Below, in pieces: positions 32,701 to 41,906 of a stretch of 64,000 nucleotides of DNA. The DNA is from Nemania diffusa (lineage: Eukaryota > Ascomycota > Sordariomycetes > Xylariales > Xylariaceae), in assembly GCA_038501195.1 (NCBI GenBank), contig JBBPUQ010000003.1, positions 1,194,501-1,258,500 on the forward strand. Direction: 5' to 3'. The position numbers and the translations under genes were made by a program. Position 1 is the first letter of the stretch. Every line of letters starts with the position of its first letter. The notes beneath the pieces are model-generated. The model was given only the letters and a program-made list of their open reading frames with translations. It was not told the DNA's origin and ran no database searches.

Positions 32701-33467
32701 CACGGAATACACAGCGTAAGCAACTTGGACGACAAATCGAAAGCCAGAAAGAATACGAGGAAAAGAACAAAGAGAAGATTGCCGCTGTCCTCGAGAAGCG
32801 GCAAGCCGAGGCAAAGCGTCGTGAGGAGGAACGCCAGCAGGCACTGGCCAAAGAAAAAGAACGACAAGAGAAACTCCGCAAAGAGCGTGAAGAGATGGCA
32901 GCCAGGGAGCGAGAGCGCGACGACGCAAGACATGCCGAGGAGGAAGCCGAACTCACAACCGATGAGGAGACGGGAGAGAAGGTTAAACGGAAGCGGAAGC
33001 CAAAGCCGCGATCAGAAGATCAGTCCAAGAGTCGCCCACAGAGGAAAAAGAAGGCCAGGCGAGAGGAAGAAGAAGAATCGGATGATGACGAGAGCCAACC
33101 CAAGAAGAAACGGAGACTGGCCAAGAAAGACAACAAGCAGTACAAGTCTGCAGAAATCGTTGTGGACAGCTCAGATGAGGGTGGCGACGACGGCAATGCG
33201 CTCGAGCGTGCCGAGAGAGCCATCGAGAATCGCAGTTCGCCAGTTTCTGATATCGATGCTGCTTCGAAGGCTGATGCAGCAGAAGATGAGATGGACATTG
33301 ACGAGACGGCTAACCAGGATGACGACGAGGAGGAACAGACGACCACCAGGACCACCTCAAAGCGTGCTAGGCGAGGCAGGGTCTTGGATGACAGCGATGA
33401 AGAGGACGAAGCTGACATAGCCGACGCTAGTATGGCTGACGCGGGTAACGATAACGAGGAAGATTAA
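29799..33467 (+). CDS. CTR9: Ctr9, TPR scaffold of the Paf1 elongation complex
   Basis: Ctr9 is the large tetratricopeptide scaffold of the Paf1 complex, which couples RNA polymerase II elongation to H2B ubiquitination and H3K4/K36 methylation in the nucleus. Two exons, 29799-32420 and 32475-33467, give 1204 residues. The 54-bp intron (GTAAAG...TTAC...TTTAG) joins SYAKK to ALEVSSEQVHFKFNVAF. The N-terminus carries the family segment FINVEIDLNNLVDDPTELC; TPR units fill roughly 60-980 (for example NNIGCFYSQAEKHERATEMF, NPKNAHAAQG-like, INIGHTYAELRQFSKAIENY). The last ~230 residues are a Lys/Glu/Arg/Asp-rich coiled coil and acidic tail with DSDEED-type casein kinase sites, as in other fungal Ctr9 proteins. 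Confidence 0.95.
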
Positions 33468-34293
33468 TCTGTATACTTTACGGTGAGAAGCCCTAGCTGA
33501 ATCTTTTTGAAGCTAAGACAGAGATACTGTGCATCGTCTTTGAGAACATTTCTACCAACTTTGCTCTACTCAACATTCTCGGCACTGAAAGCAACGGTTG
33601 GGTTAAAATAGTGTATTAGATAGCATTTGGCCAGCGATTCGAGACTGAGCCTAATAAAAAAATCAGCGTCACGACTTAGGTATGCCTCTTGCAGAATGAG
33701 AGATGTCAAGAAACCCAGTACCGTTAGTGTGTATATGAATGACGGCTTGCCTAGAGATCCAATAGGTACCTTCAAATACTTAGGGAGTGCTCACTGTCTA
33801 TCTAGGGCTCCACTATCTACGCTCCTCCCGTCCCCGTGAAATATCGGACCGCCCCAACGTTCGGCTATTTTCCGCCTTGTCCCGGAGAAGGATGCTCTGT
33901 CTCACTACAAACAGTTATGTCTATGTCATGAATACATACTGTTCGTGAAAGCCTCAATCTACCTTAACTTTTGATCATTTATTATTGCTTTTCATAGGTG
34001 GCTTTGATTACCTTGAGAGGGATCTTAGGGAATATATAATGTACTCAATGCCGCCCTCCGTGTCAGGCCTCCGACTAAGTTGTCTACTTACACGCGTATG
34101 CGTATCAACCACCGTGAAACCACGGCATGTCACTATCACTCGGGGCACAGGCATACACACAATAACAACAGTAGCAATAGCAGCGAGAACAAAGCACACC
34201 TCCCTCCACAGCACCCTTGTCCAACCATTCCAACGCAGCGGGGATATTCCGCATCTCCAACGGGCCTCGTCCCACGCCGCCAGCACACCCACA
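33468..34293. other. Intergenic region upstream of PrpF-like gene
   Basis: CTR9 3' flank and the promoter of the PrpF-like gene. The PrpF frame is open back to 33985, so part of this stretch (34048-34293) could encode an N-terminal extension; see findings. A palindrome-like ATAGGTACCTT lies near 33763. Confidence 0.4.
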
Positions 34294-35513
34294 ATGCTCT
34301 CCTCATCCGCCGCGAGAGTCCCGTGGAAAGGCCAGCGCAGCATCCCGGCGCTCTTCGTGCGCAGCGGCACCTCGAACGGCCTCGTGCTGCGCGCCTCGGA
34401 CCTCCCCTCGCCCTCGCCGGACGACTGGGCCGCGATCCTGCCGGCGGCCATGGGGTCGCCGGACCGCGTCCACGGGCGCCAGCTGGACGGCATGGGCGGC
34501 GGCGTCTCGTCGACGTCCAAGGTGTGCGTGCTCGCGCCGTCGCGCCGCGCCGACGCCGACGTCGACTTCACGTTCGTGCAGGTCGGCATCCGCGACGGGC
34601 GGCTCGACGTCGCGGGCAACTGCGGCAACATGAGCGCCGTCGTCGGGCCCGTCGCGTGGGACTGGGGGTTCGTGCCCGAGGGGGAGCGGGTCGGCAGGGT
34701 GCGGAGCGTTTCTCCCACGGGGGCAAGGGGGGAAGGGGAGGGAGAGGGGGAGTACAAGGAGGCGCTCGTCCGCGTCTTCAACACGAACACGTCCAAGATC
34801 ATGCACGCGCGCTTCCGCGTCGCCGGCGACCCGCCTGTTTACTGCGCTGCGGGGGCGTATGAGATGGACGGCGTGCCCGGCAGGCAGAGCCGCATCGCGC
34901 TGCGGTTCGCCGACCCCGCGGGCGCGAAGACGGGGCGCGGCGCCCTGCCCACCGGGAACCCCGTGGACGTGCTGACACTGCCGGGCGGGGGCGTGGTGCG
35001 CGCCTCGCTCGTCGACGTCGCGAATCCTGGGGTCTTCGTCGAGGCGGCTGGGCTCGGGCTCGGGGGCCCGGCGAGCTGACGCCCGCGGCCGTGGAGGCGG
35101 ACGCGGCGTTGAAGGCGAGGCTGGAGGCCATCAGGCGCGCGGGCGCGGCGCGCATGGGGCTCGATCCGGAGGTGCAGAGCGTGCCGAAGATCGTGCTGTT
35201 GTTCCCCAGGGATGACGGGGACGGTGAGGTGGATGTGCGCTGCTTGGCGATGTCGATGGGGCAGGCGCATAAAGCAGTGCCATTGACGCTAGCGCTGTGT
35301 CTTGGCGCCGCGGCGAATATTGAGGGCACGGTTGCTGCGCAGGTGAGGAGGAGGAGGAAGGGGGGTGATGGGGATGGGGGCTCGTCGTCTGTTGTTATTG
35401 GGCATCCTAGTGGCACTGTTGAGGTTGATGCTATGTTTGAGGATGGGAAGATCGTCTCGGCGGATCTACATCGGACGGCGAGGATATTGATGAAAGGTGA
35501 GGTGTATTACTAG
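34294..35513 (+). CDS. PrpF-family isomerase (2-methylaconitate cis-trans isomerase-like), frameshifted
   Basis: PrpF proteins isomerise methylaconitate-type acids (propionate/methylcitrate metabolism) and share the diaminopimelate-epimerase fold. The first part (34294-35079) contains the signatures SIPALFVRSGTSNGL, AMGSPDRVHGRQLDGMGGG, SSTSKVCVLAPS, FTFVQVGI and AGNCGNMSAVVGP. It stops at TGA 35077-35079, but the family continues in another frame from about 35073 to 35513 (VPKIVLLFP, MSMGQAHKAVPLTLALCLG, IGHPSGTVEVDA, RTARILMKGEVYY). The break sits at a run of five G (35062-35066); one more base there would join the frames, and no GT...AG pair can explain it as an intron. Either a sequencing error or a real inactivating mutation. 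GC content is very high. The start is uncertain because the frame is open upstream. Confidence 0.8.
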
Positions 35514-36261
35514 CAGTTATTATCGATGTTATATTTAAGCCTCGACATCCTGTGAGATGTAGGAGCATGTCTTACCATACTCTTGTTCTAGGGTTTTAGC
35601 CAGTATTCGAGAGAAGCTCACTTAGACTGCGACTAGACCGGCGCCCTAGAAGTATCGCATTGTAACGAATGAGCAGTGCTTTGTTCATCTATAATGATCA
35701 CTATCCGTCCCTTCACAAAAACCCCATCCCAGTACCGTAGACGCCCCAGACCGACTGGCGATGATGACTATTTGTGTTGAAATACTTCGGTAGCTCTGTC
35801 GACTAATCACCCCAGACAAAGCAAGTTCATAGTCCTTGTACATGTATATTTTCAACTCTCTAATACGAGAAGATATTCATAATCTTGATATATACAAGCT
35901 AACTCGAATAAGGTTAACTAGCTTCACGACTTATAAATCTTACGAACTCAATAGATGCCCGACAAAGTGTTATGTGAATTTCAAAGAACACCCCTATTAA
36001 GCTATCTACTTTCCAATAACTAACAAAGGGCCATAGTCTATTTTCTTTAGTTTTACCCATTCTAATCTTAAATATGTGATATGTGACAAAGCTGGTTTGT
36101 TCCAGCTAGAGAAGCTAAATGCCCTCCTTTGTAGATATATTCTATATTATATCGAGCAGCACCAAGCACTTCAACATTTATACTTTCTAGGCCGATTAAC
36201 ACAAAACACTTTCCTCAATTATCAGAATTTTCTATTCACCAACACGATATTCGTAACCACA
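35514..36261. other. AT-rich intergenic stretch
   Basis: Base composition drops from GC-rich to AT-rich after the PrpF-like gene. No coding sequence or repeat is recognised. Confidence 0.45.
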
Positions 36262-36465
36262 ATGTGCACAAGAAACACTTTATACTTCAAGGGGAATTGC
36301 CACAGTCGTAGGACGCACGAGTACGACACGACAGGTTGCAGATTGGAAACGGGGGCCAGTTGCCCCTATTTGACAGAAGGCCCGATCGTCGAGACAGAGC
36401 TTCACTGCATACTTTGTCAGCCTAGGCCGAGGAGGAAAGCGGCCGTACGGGAGCCAATTGAATAG
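36262..36465 (+). CDS. Candidate small cysteine-rich protein (67 aa)
   Basis: A 67-residue frame beginning MCTRNTLYF with cysteines spaced like a family of short uncharacterised fungal proteins that start MC, carry a C-G-H or C-H pair near residue 13, further single Cys, and end in a CxxC. Here: Cys2, NCH at 12-14, Cys near 25 and 34, and HCILC close to the end, followed by a basic tail. The pattern suggests a small zinc-binding unit; that is inference. The frame is open upstream to 36076, but the extension has no Cys pattern. A second candidate of the same type lies at 39576-39797. No introns or expression evidence; it could be a chance frame. Confidence 0.4.
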   Translation: MCTRNTLYFKGNCHSRRTHEYDTTGCRLETGASCPYLTEGPIVETELHCILCQPRPRRKAAVREPIE

Positions 36466-37138
36466 GTTGGAGGCATGACGAAGAAGGCTGACGAACGTGT
36501 TTATCTGCGTAATTCCAGACAGCCCGGGTGCTGCCTCCGTTCTGAGGCATGGTGCGAGGCTAAACAGGTCGATCTCAAACAATAGCGATCGATCATCGAA
36601 AATAAAAGATGCTGTTAGCACCCAAGGGTGCGGTCTTGGAGTTATACCTAAATCATTTAGTCAAAGTCATACTTGAATGTTATATTTATATCTCGTCTCC
36701 TTTTCACTTTCAAATTGACTTCCCTAGAAAGGAGCCAAACGGTCAGCAAACACACAGCAGTATTACAACCAAAAGCGATAGTAAAAATACAATTTTACAT
36801 TTTTCATGACTATATACAAGTATAAGTATAATAATTACACATATTGCAGGTTGCGTAAGTTATTAAACTGCCACAATGAATATATACAATGACGACCCAA
36901 GGGGGTGCAACTAAAGTCATGGAAGGGCCACCCATATTATGGGGTACCAGACTTATTCTCAGTTGAGCTACCCTCCTGTCAACGTCGGGCTTATCGTCTA
37001 ACGTTGCAGGCCCTAGATAGTCGGAATAACCATTACAGGATATCCTTCTAGGTATCTAAGGGGGTTAGATCGTTCCGGCTCATGCTTTCGTGTATTTGAG
37101 GTCATCAACAATATGCCAGTGACATATTCCCGCTCGAC
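36466..37138. other. AT-rich intergenic stretch
   Basis: No coding sequence supported; A/T-rich with no recognisable repeat or RNA gene. Confidence 0.45.
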
Positions 37139-38003
37139 TTAATACAAGCTGTGGACGTTCCGCTTTGTGGGGGCAGGGGAGCTGACGTTGGGGTTACCGC
37201 GGTCAAACAAGCGGTGGCCTACGGGATTATAGCCCGGGACGAAGGCAACGCCCCACGGCTCGAGGAAGGTGTCGTAGGTGACGGCGGGCTTGTAAGTGGC
37301 GATGTGGGTGAAGGCGATGTTCGTGCCCTCTCCTAGGCCGTCCAAGGGGAACTCGGCGACGATGTTGTTGTAGTCGTCGACGGGGAACAGGGGGTGGGGC
37401 CCGGGGAAGTCCATGTTGATGCTCTCGACGATGAAGGCCACGTTGACCTCTGGGCTTAATAGGCCGATGCTGCTGGTGCCGTGGAGGGCAATGCCGTGCC
37501 ACACGTTCTGGATGCGGCTGGCTGGCCACTCTCCCTTCACGCCGTTCTCTTTTAGGAAATTGGCTGTGTAGATGGCGGCATCAACTTCAAAGCGTTTATC
37601 GCTATAATAGATCCTTATCAGTTACCAAATTATCTAATGCTCGACGCCAAGACAGTACATACGTTGAAGTAAAGGGGGAGTTGTCCCTTGTATCCCAGCC
37701 GAGATCGTGAAGCAAAGTTCCCACAGCATGAGCCTCGAGGTCTACCTGCGCGGCAAGAGTCGCATTGTTGTGGAGGGTAGCGGCGCCATAGAGCCATGTT
37801 CGGTACACATGGCGGATGAGGAAGGGGTCGAAGTTGGCTTCCATGAGCGCGCGGGCCTTTTGCACGAGGGGCGTGTCGATGACCTTGATCCCGGCAATGG
37901 TGGTATAGGGCACTGCCGAGGAGTTGCCCGGGCAGCTCTTCTGTGGTGCAGCGGCCACGGAGGCCACGAGGGCCAGAGCGGAACTGATGCTGGAGAACTT
38001 CAT
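37139..38003 (-). CDS. Secreted HD-domain protein, cyanamide hydratase-like
   Basis: A metal-dependent HD-domain protein of the fungal group related to cyanamide hydratase; the true substrate is unknown. Two exons, 37663-38003 and 37139-37601, make 267 residues. The 61-bp intron (GTATGT...ACTGAT...TTATAG) joins SPFTST to DKRFEVDAA. The start MKFSSISSALALVASVAAAPQ is a classic signal peptide with cleavage expected after residue 19, so the protein is probably exported, whereas the best-known relatives are cytosolic. HD features: His65 in IRHVYRTW, His99-Asp100 in LLHDLGW, and later histidines in IQNVWHGIALHGT. The C-terminal part contains FIVESINMDFPGPHPLFPV. It stands alone in an AT-rich island. 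Confidence 0.85.
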
Positions 38004-39575
38004 CTTGACTTCGACCGGCTCAGGTTGGGGATGGGATGGATGAGGCGTGGGAACAAGCAGGCGGGAGGTGATCAAGTCCGGGAGGCATTGCTCGATATTT
38101 ATCGATACTTCTATTATCCTTGAATCTTGATCGCCTCACTCATTATTCCATGGATTCCCCTCCATACTCTACCGCATATCGCAATATCTCTTCAGCCTCC
38201 CAGCGTCCTGCCATCTGACTGTGCTTGCAAGACTCATCAGATTTGGAATGACAAGGGAATACCCGTCATCACTAGCCTTCCCGATTACGATATACCGCCA
38301 AGATCATGGTATCGGTATGTCCTAGTTGCGGCACAGCAGCACGCTACGTCGAAATAGGTAACTTGCTATTCGACTTATTAGTAACAATCTAAAGTTAGGC
38401 CAAGACATTGTACCTGCTCTTCAGATGCATGACCGCGGCGGTGTTTGGCACCGTGCCATCCCATCTAGACCCGAGCCAATGATATGTTGCCGGCACTTCA
38501 AATCGTCTAAGACCCTGCAGCAGAATTTGATAATCTCATCCGCGGCAACGATATGCGATATTCAGCTTTGTCAGAAGCTCTCGCTAAGTTTTTGGTTTCA
38601 TGGCCCTGGCTTCCGATGTCTTGCCAAGACAAGTTACCTAGTCACCGGGTCGTACCACGATGCATTATGCACCTAACGTACAGTAGAGCTGCGTTCCGTA
38701 TGGGTCGGGCTTCTGGAAAATTCCGTTACATTTTCTATTATTGGGAGAAGTCGGGGAAACGCAGATTCTCGGGGCTCCCATTTAAGAAGGCCGTCCACGA
38801 CCGAAGATCAGGTCCACAGTACCGTATAAGATCAGCTCATCAAATTTAGCTTAGGCGAGAGCCGCAAGTGAATCTTCATTACCTAACTAGATACAATATA
38901 CGTATAGATATCTAATGGGCGAGATTACTTGAAGAGACTCCCGACAAGTACATAGGGGTATGCTTTTGTAAAGCTTTAATGTTTTAATGCAACACTACTA
39001 TGCATTTCGAAATGAATAGGTATGTGTGAGATGCTGTACCTCACAAGTGCGCAAGCTATAGATTATATCAGAATGAAATTACTGCCTGCCTTGGCATTTT
39101 AAATTTAGAATAAGGTGTCTACTCTTCCAAATATTTTTTTGAAAGTATAAACACTATACTCAATCTAGCCGCCCACAAATTACCTAATGCACTTCCGGTA
39201 GTCTAGATAGATGAATATTCTCTGGGGAAGTGGAGTTGCCGGATTGCTCTGAACTAGACTCCCTGTTAGTTCTAGCCTTTGCAGTTTACGTTGATCAGAG
39301 CTAGAGCTAGAAATTGAGTCCATCTCTAGAGAGCATAAATCTATAATTAATCATATAGAGTAACTTTTATATTCATCTAGGAACATGTAGATATCATTAG
39401 CGATCACCCGAGATAATTGAAATCAATATTTCCTATTCTAAGTTAACAAGTGTAAACAAAAAGAGTCGACCAGAACTCAAGAATTAAAGATGATGCCTTG
39501 TAAGATAGAAAGTTATGATATTGATGGTATGGATATAATAGCTCTATCTTTCGTATTATTCTATTCATGCATGAC
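38004..39575. other. AT-rich intergenic stretch
   Basis: Promoter side of the HD gene, then AT-rich DNA with many stops in all frames. The frames near 38425-38849 are short and unlike known proteins. No RNA gene is seen. Confidence 0.45.
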
Positions 39576-39797
39576 TTATTTATTGTCATTTTTAGGCGGT
39601 GTTGCTATTCCCGTACATAGTTTACACCTCTGCGTCCCATCCTCGATTTCGGGTTCATCTTGTAGAGAATAATTATCGCAATGAATTGAGCCTTCTTGGT
39701 TTGGAGAAGGGTATTTTTCACTCCATTCATCGCATGCGTAATGGCATAGGTACTCCATATGACCACAGCTGCAACGCACCCAAGCCTCCTGGCACAT
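39576..39797 (-). CDS. Candidate small cysteine-rich protein (73 aa)
   Basis: A 73-residue frame starting MCQEAWVRCSCGHMEYLC. It has Cys2, then CSCGH at 9-13, Cys18, Cys22, a central Cys near 40, and a C-terminal CKLC. This MC...CxCGH...C...CxxC layout is shared by many short, unnamed proteins in Sordariomycete genomes, as far as I remember them. Eight cysteines and at least two histidines in 73 residues make a compact zinc-binding fold plausible. The start is the first ATG and puts Cys at position 2, as in the relatives. It sits alone in AT-rich DNA, about 3 kb from a similar candidate at 36262-36465. Function unknown. Confidence 0.5.
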   Translation of the reverse strand: MCQEAWVRCSCGHMEYLCHYACDEWSEKYPSPNQEGSIHCDNYSLQDEPEIEDGTQRCKLCTGIATPPKNDNK

Positions 39798-41137
39798 CGT
39801 AGTTGTCTTCGTCGCTATAATATCAAGCCTATTATACGTTAGTTAAATATATATCTTCCTAGCAAGTGTTATTGTTTATATTCACCTTAGTATATAAGGG
39901 CGTGAGTACCGTCTGGCGTTTTAGAGGAATTGAATTGATGGCTTTGCTGCACCTAGGTGGAAATATTTAGATATATCCGGAGAAAAGAATATATATATAG
40001 CTACGTCTTTAAAATTTAGGTTGTTTGCTGTTTATCCAACCAACACATCGGCATAAGCACGTATACAAACTGCCCGACGAAACAAAGGGCCTAAAGATGC
40101 ACACAAGACTGCGTGTAAAAAAGAGGCCAAAGAACACTATAGAAGCTTTGAGGGGTGGGGGGTGAGTATCACGCCAACTAACGGATGGAAGGGCTCAGTG
40201 TAATGCACAAGATAAATTTTTTCGAAACAAGCCCTCCTCGTAGCACACTGTTATCTTGAACTACTAACGTAGGACTAAGGTTCTTTCCTACTCTAGTAGG
40301 GCAACTGTACACGTTAGAGCCATATACTAACGAGCTTGCTGAACTATTCATACTTTAGTGGCAAGATGACAGCTACAATGAACTTAGAATCACGATTCTA
40401 TTACTTGGTTCGCTCGCTGTATCGCCCGCTGTAGAAACAGTTGTTGTCAAAAAGGCGATATATGGGAATAGGGCGGGTTTTGAGTAACATCGTTGCTGGC
40501 TGTCCCGAAACATCACCGTGGTACGTATATCGTTACACTACTTAAAAAAGTAGAGCGCTATCAAGACATGCGCATGATTGCTTGTTTTTAGTTAGTCATA
40601 TGCGCCCGCAGTTAGGATAGTGGCACCTTTTTTCATTATTACTAGCCGTGACTGGCTACCTATCTATTGGGATCTCTAAACACCTATCATATTATCCTAT
40701 GGAAAATACTCGGGGCCCTGTATTATCAGAACCTCTTACGCATATTAGATATTATGGAGGGTGTTGAGATAAAAACAAGACTCTCGATGCTTCAGTCCTC
40801 TACAGCTATTGATAGTTCTATAAGATTGTCCTGCTGATGCATTTCGTCAACCTCAACTAGGGAGGATAGGAAACACCAATACTCTTCAAAAACACTCATA
40901 TCTTACATAAAATATTAGTCACTTCTGTGTCTCCAAGCAGGCTGTAGTACAAACTACGTTAGCTTATCAAAGGTACGCCTTGTATTCCGGGGAATGACCA
41001 CATGATTCGCGCCACCGACGTAAATAAGGAGTCGACAAGTATGATATTGTCACAGACTATATTGTTATCACAGCTTTTAATTAACTACCAAGGTGAAAAT
41101 AGACGCAAATACCTCATCTCGCTAATACTATAATCAA
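39798..41137. other. AT-rich gene-poor island
   Basis: Strongly AT-rich DNA, stops frequent in every frame. It may be decayed, possibly RIP-affected repeat DNA, but I cannot show a parental element. Nothing supported. Confidence 0.4.
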
Positions 41138-41399
41138 TATACCGCTAACTGTGGTCCACTACCATATGACTTATAGGCCGGGGTGGAGACGGCCCGTCTG
41201 TGGTGTTGTCGACGGGCTACGTCGGGCCTCGAGCAGGAGGGGAACTTGGTGTCAGGCAATAAAGTCGCAGCTTGGTCGCTGTAGGACCCCTAGGGGTATC
41301 TGTATCAATTACTACTATTATATAAGGAGTAGAGTCCTCCCCTATTCTTGAAGGAGGACTCAGGAATCAATGATATTGAGCCCTGACCCTATACCGCTA
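41138..41399. mobile_element. Probable LTR-retrotransposon remnant (solo-LTR-like)
   Basis: Between two direct copies of TATACCGCTA (41138-41147 and 41390-41399) lies ~250 bp with LTR-like features: GC-rich first part, a TATATAAGG promoter-like box at about 41329-41337, then GGACTCAGGAATCAATGATATTGAGCCCTGA-type sequence (given in pieces here: ACTCAGGAATC, ATATTGAGCC) as commonly seen near the end of fungal Gypsy LTRs. There are no clean TG...CA ends or confirmed target duplication, so the borders are uncertain. It differs in base composition from the AT-rich surroundings. Confidence 0.35.
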
Positions 41400-41906
41400 C
41401 CTACCTAGGTAGTTTCTACCTAACTGCTTGTAATTATGTGACCTATCTGCACTCTGGTGGTTTTTTCTGATTTGTGCACGTTCTGGTTCGAATACCTTAC
41501 CTTGACCACGAATAGCCAATGACGAGTAGGCGCGTACCCTGTTTGAAGGAGTAATCTATTGATACGGGGTGTAGTCCTGTAAGTCGTGACACTAGGTGGA
41601 TGGGTGTGCGCAACAAGTACAAGTATAGATCGTGTAAAACTTCTTAATGAACCATAACATTTTAGTAGCAAATTTTTATTATAAATCTCAAGACTATCAA
41701 ACATATGAGCCTAAGTCTATATGAATATAGCCTCCATTTGTGCTGCTTTACCGAGTGGTATCATGATAAACACCGGCGTTTCCCAGCAACTTGAAGACTG
41801 TTAATTTTATCCCTAGTACAAATTGTTCATACCAAACTCCGAGCATGCCTCGTTAAAAAACAAGTCATTATGCGTCAACGCCAGATTAGAGCGACCGAAG
41901 CGAACC
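41400..41906. other. 3' flank of HSP104
   Basis: Contains CTACCTACCTAGGTAG at about 41396-41412, an example of the dispersed palindrome family, and then AT-rich DNA up to the HSP104 stop. No gene is supported. Confidence 0.45.

Noticed and set aside
32570..33420. Antisense and shifted frames over the charged CTR9 tail
   Set aside because: Lys/Glu-rich codons give Ser/Leu-rich stop-free shadows; CTR9 frame and its splice join are clear.
34008..34806. Long minus-strand open frames (up to 264 codons) and a 260-codon plus-strand frame
   Set aside because: Shadows of the very GC-rich PrpF-like coding sequence, where stop codons are rare in all frames; no family match.
41481..41495. GGTTCGAATACC, a Pol III B-box-like word
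   Set aside because: No T-stem pairing, A box or acceptor stem around it.
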